From contig CAVYTX010000002.1 in assembly GCA_963771545.1 (NCBI GenBank), positions 1,364,001 to 1,428,000 on the forward strand: a stretch of 64,000 nt of DNA, given 5' to 3'. A program made the position numbers and the translations under genes. Below, piece after piece: positions 8,310 through 16,465 of the stretch; the first letter of the stretch is position 1, and each line of letters begins with the position of its first letter. The DNA is from CAKZLS01 sp963771545. GTDB taxonomy: Bacteria > Pseudomonadota > Alphaproteobacteria > Rhodospirillales > Defluviicoccaceae. The notes below the pieces were generated by a model. That model saw only the letters and a list, made by a program, of their open reading frames with translations. It did no database searches and had not been told where the DNA came from.

Positions 8310-9414
8310 TCAGAGGTGACGACGCCGCGCGGCTCTTGGACGCGCGCGATGTGCCGGCGGGCCGGTGGTCCCTCTCACGATCAACCTCGCCTCCAACTCC
8401 ATATTCGAAGGAACCGATTCGCCCGCCAGGCGCGCAAGCAGGTACTCCGCCGCGCATCTCCCCATTTCCTCGCTGGGGATGTGCATGGTCGTCAACGCGG
8501 GATCGAGATGGGCGGCGAAATCCAAATCGGCAAAGCCGGTGATCGACACGTCGCCGGGGACCTCGATGCCCAAGGCCCGAGACTCCATCATCGCGCCCAA
8601 GGCCAAGACGTCGTTGGCGCAGATGACCGCGGTGGGCCGTGGCTCGCGCGACATGAGCGCACGTTGGCAGGCGCGCGCTTGCGGAATGGAAATGGGACAT
8701 TCGAGCAGGCGATCGGCGCCGAAGCACGCAATCGTAGGCCGATAACGCGTCCCTGACTCCAAGGATCCGGTCCGTCGCGCGATCGTTGTGGGTGGTGACG
8801 GGCACGATCATGCCGATGTCCCGGTGCCCGATCTCAAGCAAATACGTGGCGATCCGACGCGCCGCTTCCCGGTTGTCGAAGCCAACGCAAGGATGATCGC
8901 TCGACTCATCGAACACCCAGGTCTGAACATAAGGTATGTTCTTGTCCAGAAGCAGCTCGCACACCTCGGGAGCGTGCGTTTGCCCCACAAGCAGCATTCC
9001 GTCCACACCCCGCGCAACGAGGGTTTCAGCCTGCTCCCGTTCGCGGTCGATGTCGTACTCGGACGTCGCGAGAAGCAAGGTGTAGCCAGCCTCGCGAAGG
9101 CGGCGTTGGAATGCCTGCACCCCTCTCGAAAAAATCGCGTTGTCGATCGTCGGGATGACCGCCCCTATGGTCCTGGTCCTTTGCGATGCTAGGGCGCGCG
9201 CCGCGCCGTGAGGCACGTATCCGAGTTCTTCGATCGCAAGTTTAACCTTTTCGCGCAGCGCCGGACGAACCGAACCGGGTGTGTTGAGCGCTCGCGAAAC
9301 CGTTGCCGTCGAAACGCCCGCACGTGTCGCTACCTCCCGCAATGTAGGAGAGTCGAGCCTTGGGTTTTTGTAAACGATTTCTTTTTGACTGAAGCAATTG
9401 ATCCATGCTGGCAC
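8310..9414 (-). pseudogene. LacI-family transcriptional regulator, frameshifted (hpsR-like)
   Basis: The N-terminal frame (GTG 9414) holds a LacI helix-turn-helix, LREVATRAGVSTATVSRALN, and the start of the sugar-binding-like domain (IGAVIPTIDNAIFSRGVQAF). Family motifs continue to the RILGVRDALSAY stretch. The rest of the domain (LLECPISIPQA, TAVICANDVLALGAM, GDVSITGFADLDFAAHLDPALTT) lies in another frame, so a one-base indel falls near 8715-8735. Corrected, the protein would be about 367 aa. The gene is divergent from the sulfonate operon and beside its operator. In Cupriavidus pinatubonensis the DHPS cluster is headed by a LacI-type regulator, HpsR, so I infer the same role. The shift may be a real lesion or a sequencing error. 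Confidence 0.85.
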
Positions 9415-9487
9415 GCAATCATCTTATCATTATCTCTTTGACTTATCAGGGTTATGCCACTCTGTCAACCGTGCTTCGATTGGGCCC

Positions 9488-9517
9488 TTGACATCGCAAA
9501 TCAGGGCATGTTACATA
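9488..9517 (+). promoter_or_regulatory. Probable sigma70 promoter of the DHPS operon
   Basis: A perfect TTGACA -35 box lies at 9488-9493. After 17 or 18 bases comes TTACAT (9511) or TACATA (9512), an acceptable -10. The promoter points into the TRAP/sulfonate genes and its expected start site falls on the LacI-type operator just downstream. Confidence 0.65.
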
Positions 9518-9522
9518 AAAAA

Positions 9523-9536
9523 TGTAAGCGCTTACA
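9523..9536. promoter_or_regulatory. LacI/GalR-type operator TGTAAGCGCTTACA
   Basis: A perfect 14-bp palindrome, TGTAAGCGCTTACA, with the central CG step typical of LacI-family operators. It sits about 6 bases after the -10 element, so a bound repressor would block initiation. The LacI-family gene is divergently encoded only about 110 bases away, which makes it the likely binding protein. I did not see a second perfect copy in the window. Confidence 0.75.
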
Positions 9537-9563
9537 GGCGCACGTCGAACAAAGGAACATAGC

Positions 9564-9809
9564 ATGTCGACGACACGCAACGGGATTGGGCGCTGGGCCT
9601 TGGTGGCGTCCGCGCTCTTCTTCGGCCTGTACCTCGCCAACGTTCTGGTCGGCAAGGCGTCCGCGCTGATGGGCGCGAGCGAGCCGATGTCGGCCGGTGA
9701 CGTGCCGGAATTTCTCGCCCTGTTCGCCGCCACGATCTGTTTCGTGATCGGGACTCTCAGCAAGGAGAAGCAGGCGGAAGAGCGAGTCATTGAGCAGTCC
9801 TTGGAATGA
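9564..9809 (+). CDS. Small two-TM membrane protein at the head of the sulfonate operon
   Basis: I do not recognise this 81-aa protein. It has two likely membrane helices (WALVASALFFGLYLANVLV, residues about 11-29, and FLALFAATICFVIGTL, about 50-65) and a charged C-terminal tail (SKEKQAEERVIEQ). It begins 28 bases after the LacI-type operator and ends 33 bases before the TRAP binding-protein gene, so it is the first gene of the operon. Codon use matches its neighbours. A role as an accessory part of the TRAP transporter is plausible but unproved. Confidence 0.7.
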   Translation: MSTTRNGIGRWALVASALFFGLYLANVLVGKASALMGASEPMSAGDVPEFLALFAATICFVIGTLSKEKQAEERVIEQSLE

Positions 9810-9842
9810 GACGAAATAAACGAGAGAGAGGGAGAAAAAAAC

Positions 9843-10997
9843 ATGTCCGGGAAAGATCGTGCAAATACGGTGCAATCGGAAGAACGCCGCCACTTCTTGG
9901 CGATCGCGAGCAAGTTCGGATTCACGGCGGCGGTCGTGGCCGGGGCGGCTGGTGTTCTCGTGTCTCGGGACGCGGCGGCGCAGATGGCCAATGAGGACAG
10001 GGAACGCGAGAAAGCCGCGAAATACACCATGAACGTGGCGACGGCGTATATCTTGGGCGCCTCGCGCAGTTATCCGATCATGCAGCTTGACTTCAAGGAA
10101 AACGTCCAAAACGCGACCAATGGCCAAGTGTACGTCAAGCTCTCGCCGGGCGGACAACTCGGCACCGGCGGGGCGCTGGTCACCAAGGTCCAGAACGGCA
10201 CCATCGAGGCGGCGCAGCATTCGCTTTCGAACTTCGCGGCGTTCGCCCCGATCGTCGACGTGATCAATATTCCCTACTGGTGCGGCGAAAACCAGAAGTT
10301 CGTCAACCTCGTCAACTCGAAAACGTGGGCCGACGAGGTCAACCCCAAGGTTCAAGAAAAGGGTTTCAAGCCGCTCTGGTACGTCGTCATCGATCCCCGC
10401 GTCGTCGCCTTGCGGAAAGGTACCGAAGGTCCGATCAAGACGCCGGATCAGATGCATGGCATCAAGTTCCGCGTGCCGGGCTCGGAAATCCTGAGTCAGT
10501 TCTATCGCTTGCTCGGAGCCAATCCGACGCCGATCGCCTGGGGTGAAACCACCTCCGCCATCAAACAGGGAGTGGCCGACGCACTCGATCCGTCGGTCGA
10601 GGCGCTCTACGTATTCGGCTTCAAGGACGTCCTCTCGTGGGTCACCTTCAACCGCGCCGTCCCGGATTCCCAGGTGTACTCGTGCAATCTGGAATGGTTC
10701 AACGGCCTGCCCGGCGACGTCCAGGAAGGCATCGAATTCGCCAGTGAGATTACCTCCCAGCAAAACCTGGCGAAGGTCCCGGCGGCAAGAGCCTACGCCA
10801 TGTTCGAACTGAGCAAGGGCGGCGTCCAGTTTTATGCGCCGACGCCGGCGGAGATGGAGCAATGGATCGCCACGGCGGGCCATCAACTGCCGGTCTGGGA
10901 TGACTTCAAGAAAGAGTTGGCGGGATCGACCGCCAAGTTCGACGCATTGCTCGAAGCGGCCAACACACAAGGCCGTTACTACGTCCACGACGTTTGA
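9843..10997 (+). CDS. TRAP transporter substrate-binding protein (DctP family)
   Basis: This is a periplasmic receptor that captures an organic anion for the TRAP permease. It carries a twin-arginine-type signal (ERRHFLAIASKFG, residues about 16-28, then a hydrophobic stretch ending AAAQM), unusual but known for TRAP receptors. The mature part has DctP-family features: SYPIMQLDFKENVQNATNGQVYVKLSPGGQLG, LRKGTEGPIKTPDQMHGIKFRVPGS, and WGETTSAIKQGVADALD. It has 384 aa and a good purine-rich leader (GAGAGAGGGAG). By its place next to hpsN and suyAB, the likely ligand is DHPS or sulfolactate, as with HpsKLM of Ruegeria pomeroyi. Confidence 0.92.
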   Translation: MSGKDRANTVQSEERRHFLAIASKFGFTAAVVAGAAGVLVSRDAAAQMANEDREREKAAKYTMNVATAYILGASRSYPIMQLDFKENVQNATNGQVYVKLSPGGQLGTGGALVTKVQNGTIEAAQHSLSNFAAFAPIVDVINIPYWCGENQKFVNLVNSKTWADEVNPKVQEKGFKPLWYVVIDPRVVALRKGTEGPIKTPDQMHGIKFRVPGSEILSQFYRLLGANPTPIAWGETTSAIKQGVADALDPSVEALYVFGFKDVLSWVTFNRAVPDSQVYSCNLEWFNGLPGDVQEGIEFASEITSQQNLAKVPAARAYAMFELSKGGVQFYAPTPAEMEQWIATAGHQLPVWDDFKKELAGSTAKFDALLEAANTQGRYYVHDV

Positions 10998-11078
10998 TCG
11001 TTACGTTGGGGCGGCCCCCCGCTTGGGCGGGGTCGCCAGACGGGCATCATGACCGTCATTCGACAATGAGAGGCCGCC

Positions 11079-11594
11079 ATGCGGGGTTTTCTTGCCAAAG
11101 TCGACCGGGACGGTGAGCGCTGGTTGCTGCTCGTCCTGTACTCCACCATCGTCGTCACCATCGCGATGGAGGTGATCCGGCGCTTCGTCCTCTCCTACTC
11201 ATCGATCTGGGGCGAGGAGGTCGCTCGCTACGCCTTCATCTATCTCGTCTGGATCGGGGCGGCGGCCGCCATCCGCAATCGGGCGCACATGCGCATCGAC
11301 GTCATCCTGCACTATGTGCCTCCCGGTGTGAAAAGCGCGATCTACCTGTTCGGTGACATCGCCACGCTCATCCTCGCCGTCATTGCGCTCTATTGGTCCC
11401 TGGAGCCGATCATCACCTCGATCAAATTCGGCTCGGTGACCCATGGCCTGCGTATCAGTCAAGCGTGGTTCCTGACGGCCGTACCCCTCGGCTTTTCCTT
11501 GATGACCTTCCGCCTGTTGCAGTCGATCTGGCGCGATCTGAACGGCATTCGAACGGGTACGGCCGTCTACGAAGGCGAGAAACTTTTCGACTAG
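11079..11594 (+). CDS. TRAP transporter small permease (DctQ family)
   Basis: This 171-aa membrane protein has four hydrophobic segments and the DctQ signature around IWGEEVARYAFIYLVWIGAAAAIRNRAHMRIDV. It pairs with the large permease encoded 8 bases downstream, and the two form the sodium-coupled membrane part of the TRAP system. Order (binding protein, small subunit, large subunit) is a common TRAP arrangement. Confidence 0.92.
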   Translation: MRGFLAKVDRDGERWLLLVLYSTIVVTIAMEVIRRFVLSYSSIWGEEVARYAFIYLVWIGAAAAIRNRAHMRIDVILHYVPPGVKSAIYLFGDIATLILAVIALYWSLEPIITSIKFGSVTHGLRISQAWFLTAVPLGFSLMTFRLLQSIWRDLNGIRTGTAVYEGEKLFD

Positions 11595-11602
11595 GAGTTG
11601 TC

Positions 11603-12916
11603 ATGCTTCAGCAATACCTCATGCAGCAATCGACGTTGGAACTGGGATGGGATTTCTACGTTCCCCTCTTCGGAATGATCCTGTTGATCGCTCTTGCCGT
11701 GCCGGTCTGGGTGGCGCTAGGGCTGGGGGCGGTGGCGATGCTGGTGCTGACCGAGGTTTTGCCGCTCTCCTTGGTCGGGGAATCGCTTTTCGACGGCATC
11801 GACGCGTTCGCTCTGATCGCGGTGCCCTTGTTCATCTTGACCGGCGACGTGTTGGTGCGAACGGGCCTTTCCGACAAGTTGCTCGACATCGCCGAATCCA
11901 CGACGGGCGGCTTTCGCGCCGGTTTCGGCACCGCCACCGTCCTCGGCTGCGGCTTCTTTGCGTGCATTTCCGGCTCCGACGCGGCGGGGGCCGCCGCCGT
12001 TGGCCGCATGACCATCCACCGGCTGGTTCGAGCAGGCTATCCCCAGGCCTACGCGTGCGCCCTCGTCGCGTCCGGCTCCTGTACGGGCATCCTGATCCCG
12101 CCGTCGATCGCCTACATCATCATCGGACTGGTCCTCGGCATCTCCGCGTCGACCCTCTTCCTGGCCGCGGCGATTCCCGGTCTGATGATCATGCTCTCGA
12201 TCATGATCACCAACATCGTAATGAACAGGATCCGCGGATACGAGAGCGCCGATGCGGGGTTCTCGTTCAAACGCTGGGTGAAGTCCATCGTCGATGGCCG
12301 ATACGCTTTGCTGGTCCCCATCATCATTCTGGGCGGCATCTACTCGGGGGCTTTCACCCCGACCGAAGCGGCCGCCGTCGCCGTGGTCACCACCATCGTC
12401 ATCGGGCTTCTTCAGAAGACGCTGAAACTCAGTGATTTCCCCAAGATGCTGGAGACGTCGGCGCGGGTGAACGGTGTCATCCTGCCGATCATCGCGCTGT
12501 CGCTGCCGCTGGCCCAGACGCTCGCCGTTCTCGATATTCCTCAGGGGTTCGTCAGTGCGATGACGTCGCTCACCGACGACCGGACGATGATCGTCCTCAT
12601 CATGATCGCCATCCTGATCATCGCCGGCTGCGTGATGGAGACCACGCCGAACATCGTCATCCTTTCACCGATCCTGTTGCCGCTGGCCCGCGAGATCGGC
12701 ATGAATGACATCCACTTCTCCATCATGATGGTAACGGCGCTGGGCGTCGGCTTCATCACCCCGCCGCTCGGACTCAATCTGTTCGTTGTCTCCGGACTGA
12801 CGGGAACGTCCATTTTGCCCATCGCCGCAAAGGCCGTGCCTTACGTGATTGCCATGCTTTTCGTGGTTCTACTGCTCGCGTTCATTCCCGAATTGTCGTT
12901 ATGGGCGCTGAACTAA
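11603..12916 (+). CDS. TRAP transporter large permease (DctM family)
   Basis: This is the main transport subunit of the TRAP system: about 437 aa with 12 or so hydrophobic segments. Landmarks are GIDAFALIAVPLFILTGDVL, GFFACISGSDAAGAAAVGRMTIHRLVRAGYPQ, GSCTGILIPPS, GAFTPTEAAAVAV and GFITPPLGLNLFVVSG. The frame is open well upstream inside the DctQ gene, but ATG 11603, preceded by AGGAG, is the clear start. The 3' end is followed by hpsN after 43 bases. Confidence 0.93.
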   Translation: MLQQYLMQQSTLELGWDFYVPLFGMILLIALAVPVWVALGLGAVAMLVLTEVLPLSLVGESLFDGIDAFALIAVPLFILTGDVLVRTGLSDKLLDIAESTTGGFRAGFGTATVLGCGFFACISGSDAAGAAAVGRMTIHRLVRAGYPQAYACALVASGSCTGILIPPSIAYIIIGLVLGISASTLFLAAAIPGLMIMLSIMITNIVMNRIRGYESADAGFSFKRWVKSIVDGRYALLVPIIILGGIYSGAFTPTEAAAVAVVTTIVIGLLQKTLKLSDFPKMLETSARVNGVILPIIALSLPLAQTLAVLDIPQGFVSAMTSLTDDRTMIVLIMIAILIIAGCVMETTPNIVILSPILLPLAREIGMNDIHFSIMMVTALGVGFITPPLGLNLFVVSGLTGTSILPIAAKAVPYVIAMLFVVLLLAFIPELSLWALN

Positions 12917-12959
12917 CACGAAACGACAACTTTTAAATCCGAACCCAAGGGAGAGAGAA

Positions 12960-14264
12960 ATGGCTGTTCAATATCTGAAGAAGGCGTCGAAGACCGCGGC
13001 GACGGGCGAAGACGAAACACGCAAGATCGTCGCCGGGATGTTGTCCGAGATCGAAGAGGGCGGCGAGGATAAGGTGCGCGAGTACGGCGTGAAATTGGAC
13101 AAGTGGGACGGCGAGATCGTGGTCTCGAAGGAGTCTATCGAGGCGGCGGCGGCGCGGGTGCCCCAGCAGCTCAAGGACGACCTGAAATTCTCCTATGACC
13201 GGGTGCGCGGATTTGCCGAGCAGCAATTGAAGAGCATTCAGGAGTTCGAAACCGAGCTCAGCCCCGGTCTCTGGGCCGGGCAGAAGCTGATCCCCATGGA
13301 CACCGCCGGATGCTATGTGCCGGGAGGCCGGTATGCGCATGTCGCGTCCGCCATCATGAGCATCAGCGTGGCGAAAGTCGCCGGCGTCCGCAATGTGGTC
13401 GCATGCTCGGCTCCCAGCCAGGAGCGGGGCGGAGTTCATCCGGCGATCCTGTACACCATGAACCTGGCCGGAGCGGATCACATCCTCGCCCTCGGCGGCG
13501 TCCAAGGAATCGCGGCGATGGCGTTCGGGCTGTTCACCGGGAACAAGGCCAATATCCTGGTCGGCCCCGGCAACCGCTTCGTCGCCGAGGCCAAGCGCAT
13601 GCTCTACGGCCGCGTCGGCATCGACCTGTTTGCCGGGCCGAGCGAAATCCTCGTCATCGCCGATGAAACGGCCGATCCGGAGGTCGTCGCCAATGATTTG
13701 GTCGGCCAGGCCGAACACGGGTTCGATACCCCGGCATGGCTGATCACCACCAGCCGGGACGTGGCGGACAAGGTGATGGCGCGCATGCCTAGCCTCATCG
13801 CCGAGCTTCCGGACACTGCGCGTCAAGCCGCCGAGGGCGCCTGGCGCGATTACGGCGAGGTCATTCTTTGCGACACCGACGAGGAAGCCGCCTCGGTGAG
13901 CGACGACTATGCGCCGGAACACTTGGAGGTGCAGACCAAGAACCTCGATTGGTATGTCGGCCGGCTCCGCAACTATGGGTCCCTGTTCGTCGGCGAGGAG
14001 ACGACGGTCGCCTTCGGCGACAAGTGCTCGGGCACCAACCACATCCTGCCGACCAAGGGCGCGGGCCATTACACCGGCGGCCTGTCGGTCCACAAATTCA
14101 TCAAGGTGGTGACCACGCAGCGGATGACTCGCGAGGCCAACCGCGAGGTGGCGGCGGTGACAGCCCGGGTGTCCCGACTGGAGGGCATGGAAGCGCACGC
14201 GCGCACGGGCGACATTCGCCTTGCCAAGTACTTCCCGCAAGACCACTTCGAACTTCAGGTGTAG
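12960..14264 (+). CDS. hpsN: Sulfopropanediol (DHPS) 3-dehydrogenase, HisD homologue (HpsN)
   Basis: A HisD-superfamily zinc, NAD-dependent dehydrogenase of 434 aa. HpsN oxidises (R)-2,3-dihydroxypropane-1-sulfonate in two steps to (R)-sulfolactate. The metal ligands of HisD are kept: Gln250 and His253 in GQAEHGFD, Asp354 in FGDKCSGTNHILPT, and His413 in MEAHARTGD. The catalytic Glu-His pair is in APEHLE (about 320-321). No his genes are nearby; instead it sits between a TRAP transporter and suyAB, which is why I call it HpsN and not histidinol dehydrogenase. The start ATG 12960 follows GGGAGAGAG. Confidence 0.9.
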   Translation: MAVQYLKKASKTAATGEDETRKIVAGMLSEIEEGGEDKVREYGVKLDKWDGEIVVSKESIEAAAARVPQQLKDDLKFSYDRVRGFAEQQLKSIQEFETELSPGLWAGQKLIPMDTAGCYVPGGRYAHVASAIMSISVAKVAGVRNVVACSAPSQERGGVHPAILYTMNLAGADHILALGGVQGIAAMAFGLFTGNKANILVGPGNRFVAEAKRMLYGRVGIDLFAGPSEILVIADETADPEVVANDLVGQAEHGFDTPAWLITTSRDVADKVMARMPSLIAELPDTARQAAEGAWRDYGEVILCDTDEEAASVSDDYAPEHLEVQTKNLDWYVGRLRNYGSLFVGEETTVAFGDKCSGTNHILPTKGAGHYTGGLSVHKFIKVVTTQRMTREANREVAAVTARVSRLEGMEAHARTGDIRLAKYFPQDHFELQV

Positions 14265-14279
14265 GTGCAGGTCGGGGCG

Positions 14280-15041
14280 ATGCCGGATCTTTTTGACCTG
14301 AAGGGCCGGGTGGCGGCGGTCACGGGCGGCAGCTCGGGGGTTGGGCAGGCCATCGCCACCGCCCTCGCCTCGGCGGGAGCGTCGGTCGTCGTCGTCGCCC
14401 GCCGCGCCGAGGCCTTGGCGGGCACCGTGGCCGCCATCGAGAAAACCGGAGGAAAGGCGGCGGCAGTCGCGGCCGATTTGGCCGCTTACGCCGCTCTCGA
14501 TGAGGTTGCGGCGGCTATCTCGAAGCCGTTCGGCGGCCCCGATATCCTCGTCAACGCCGCCGGCATCAACCTGCGTCAGCCGGTCGAGGAAATCACGCCG
14601 GAAAGCTGGGACCAGACCATCGCCATCAACCTGGCGACGCCCTTCTTTCTCGCGAGAGCGCTGGTTCCTTCGATGCGGCAAAAGGGGTGGGGCCGAATTA
14701 TTAACATCGCGTCGCTGCAATCCGAGCGCGCCTTTGCAAACAGCCTTCCGTACGGCGCGTCGAAGGGAGGCGTGGCGCAGGCGACCCGGGCGATGGCCGA
14801 GGCGTGGTCGAGGCATGGGATCAACTGCAATGCCATCGCCCCCGGGTTTTTTCCGACCGAACTGACCGCACCCGTTTTCGGGGACAAGGCACGGGCGGCG
14901 GAACAGGCCGAACGGACCGCAATCGGCCGCAACGGCCGCCTCGAAGATCTCCATGGCACCGCGATTTTTCTGGCCGCCCCTGCGTCCGACTACGTCACCG
15001 GTCAGGTGATCTTCGTGGACGGGGGTTTCACGGCAAAATGA
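14280..15041 (+). CDS. SDR-family oxidoreductase, probable DHPS 2-dehydrogenase (HpsO/HpsP role)
   Basis: This is a classical short-chain dehydrogenase of about 253 aa. It has the cofactor motif TGGSSGVGQ (residues about 14-22), NAAG, the catalytic Ser in INIASLQSE and YGASKGG with the Tyr-Lys pair. I prefer ATG 14280 (MPDLFDLKGRVA); a GTG at 14265 directly after hpsN is possible. Together with the zinc dehydrogenase that follows it would interconvert DHPS enantiomers through a 2-keto intermediate, as HpsO and HpsP do in Cupriavidus. Which of the two names fits which protein cannot be settled here, so no symbol is given. Confidence 0.85.
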   Translation: MPDLFDLKGRVAAVTGGSSGVGQAIATALASAGASVVVVARRAEALAGTVAAIEKTGGKAAAVAADLAAYAALDEVAAAISKPFGGPDILVNAAGINLRQPVEEITPESWDQTIAINLATPFFLARALVPSMRQKGWGRIINIASLQSERAFANSLPYGASKGGVAQATRAMAEAWSRHGINCNAIAPGFFPTELTAPVFGDKARAAEQAERTAIGRNGRLEDLHGTAIFLAAPASDYVTGQVIFVDGGFTAK

Positions 15042-15059
15042 GAATGGGAACACAGTGAC

Positions 15060-16055
15060 ATGAAAGCGCTCGTTTATACGGCGACCAATGAGGTGCGATA
15101 TCGCGATGAGCCCGATCCACAGCTCGGGGCGGGCGACGCCTTGGTTCGCATCGATGCTGTCGGCATTTGCGGCTCGGACATGCACGCCTATCATGGACAC
15201 GATCCGCGCCGCGTGCCGCCGCTGATCCTCGGACACGAAGCGTGCGGAATTGTCGTGATCGGCGCCCTGGAGGGCCGGCGCGTCGTGCTCAATCCGCTGA
15301 TGACATGCGGCGTTTGCGACGACTGCTGTGGCGGCCGTTCCAATCTTTGCCAAAAACGAGAGCTGATCGGGATGAATTGTCCGGGCGCCTTCGCCGAACG
15401 GATCGCCATCCCGGAGCGCAACTTGATCCCCATTCCCGATGACATGGACCCCGTTCATGCCGCCCTGACGGAGCCGGGCGCGACAGCCCTGCATGCCATC
15501 GTCCTGGCCGAAAGAATTCTCCATCGGCCAGTCGCCGAAACCAGGGCGATGGTGATCGGGGGCGGGTCCGTCGGGTTGCTGGCGGCGTTGTTTCTGAAGA
15601 GCCATGGATGCCGAGACATCCTCCTGGGAGACACCAATGCCTTGCGCCTGGCGACCGCCGAAGCGACCGGAGCGTGCCGGGTGTACGATCCGATCAACGG
15701 CCCGGGGCCCGACGCGAACGGATACGATCTCGTGATCGACGCCGTTGGCGGAGAAAAGACCAGACCGGCCGCTATATCCGCCGCCAAGCCGGGTGGTGTC
15801 ATTGCCCACATCGGTCTCATGGACAGCGCCGGCGCGGTCGATGTCCGGAAGCTGACCCTGTCCGAAATTACTTTCTTCGGAACCTACACCTACACGACCG
15901 TCGATCTTCGCGCGACGGTGGCGGCGCTTTCCAGCGGCGCGCTCGGATCGCTGGAATGGGTTGAGCGGCGTCCGCTCGCGGATGGGGCGGCGGCATTCAA
16001 CGATCTCGATCATGGCCGCTCCGCGGCGGCGAAGGTCGTGCTCATGAACACCTGA
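15060..16055 (+). CDS. Zinc-dependent alcohol dehydrogenase (MDR), probable DHPS 2-dehydrogenase (HpsO/HpsP role)
   Basis: A medium-chain dehydrogenase of 331 aa. The catalytic zinc site is visible in GICGSDMHAYHG and GHEACGIVV, and the structural zinc lobe in CGVCDDCCGGRSNLC. The nucleotide fold shows VIGGGSVGLLAALFLKSHGC. Family members act on polyols such as sorbitol or threonine-like alcohols. In this operon, between the SDR and suyAB, the expected job is oxidation or reduction at C2 of DHPS to racemise it for HpsN. Its start overlaps no gene; it lies 18 bases after the SDR gene. Confidence 0.87.
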   Translation: MKALVYTATNEVRYRDEPDPQLGAGDALVRIDAVGICGSDMHAYHGHDPRRVPPLILGHEACGIVVIGALEGRRVVLNPLMTCGVCDDCCGGRSNLCQKRELIGMNCPGAFAERIAIPERNLIPIPDDMDPVHAALTEPGATALHAIVLAERILHRPVAETRAMVIGGGSVGLLAALFLKSHGCRDILLGDTNALRLATAEATGACRVYDPINGPGPDANGYDLVIDAVGGEKTRPAAISAAKPGGVIAHIGLMDSAGAVDVRKLTLSEITFFGTYTYTTVDLRATVAALSSGALGSLEWVERRPLADGAAAFNDLDHGRSAAAKVVLMNT

Positions 16056-16075
16056 TTTCACCAAGGGCGCCAACG

Positions 16076-16108
16076 CCGGACCCCGGCACGACTGGGTTGG
16101 GGGTCCGG
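16076..16108 (+). terminator. Hairpin between the MDR gene and suyA
   Basis: CCGGACCCC (16076-16084) pairs perfectly with GGGGTCCGG (16100-16108) across a 15-base loop. There is no T-run, so it may be a partial terminator, an RNA-stabilising processing element or a protein site that sets suyAB levels. Confidence 0.4.
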
Positions 16109-16175
16109 AATAGGCGCGCCAAATCGTACCTGCCGGGCAACCTCAACCTGTCCGGGGATCTGAAGGAGAACGCAA

Positions 16176-16463
16176 ATGGCTTCACCGCATTTCCTTGTCC
16201 ACGACCACGTCGACAACGTGGGAGTGATCGTCGTCGAAGACGTCAAGGCCGGTCAGGATCTGACCGGTTGGGTCATGGACAAGGACGAGACGATCACGCT
16301 CAAGGCACTGGACCCAATCCCTCTCGGCCACAAAATCGCGGTCGCTGATCTCAAGAGCGGCGACACCATCATGAAATACGGGCACGACGTTGGGAAACTC
16401 ATTGCCGAAGTCGGCAAGGGTCACCACGTCCACGTCCACAACGCCAAGACCAAGAGGTGGTAA
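16176..16463 (+). CDS. suyA: (R)-sulfolactate sulfo-lyase subunit alpha (SuyA)
   Basis: SuyA is the small subunit of sulfolactate sulfo-lyase, which splits (R)-sulfolactate into pyruvate and sulfite. The 95-aa protein has the SAF-like fold of the small altronate dehydratase subunit: HDHVDNVGVIVVEDVKAG at the start, IPLGHKIAVADLKSGD in the middle and IMKYGHDVGKLIAEVGKGHHVHVHN at the end. ATG 16176 has AAGGAGAACG just upstream. Its stop lies two bases before the suyB start, so the subunits are coupled. Confidence 0.95.
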   Translation: MASPHFLVHDHVDNVGVIVVEDVKAGQDLTGWVMDKDETITLKALDPIPLGHKIAVADLKSGDTIMKYGHDVGKLIAEVGKGHHVHVHNAKTKRW

Positions 16464-16465
16464 TC

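Noticed and set aside
12960..14264. Histidinol dehydrogenase of histidine biosynthesis
   Set aside because: The HisD fold is clear, but no other his gene is present and the neighbours are sulfonate genes, so HpsN fits better.
12933..16073. Minus-strand open frame of over 1,000 codons opposite hpsN, the SDR and the zinc dehydrogenase
   Set aside because: All three plus-strand genes have complete catalytic motifs; the antisense frame shows only His/Arg/Gly-rich shadow composition.
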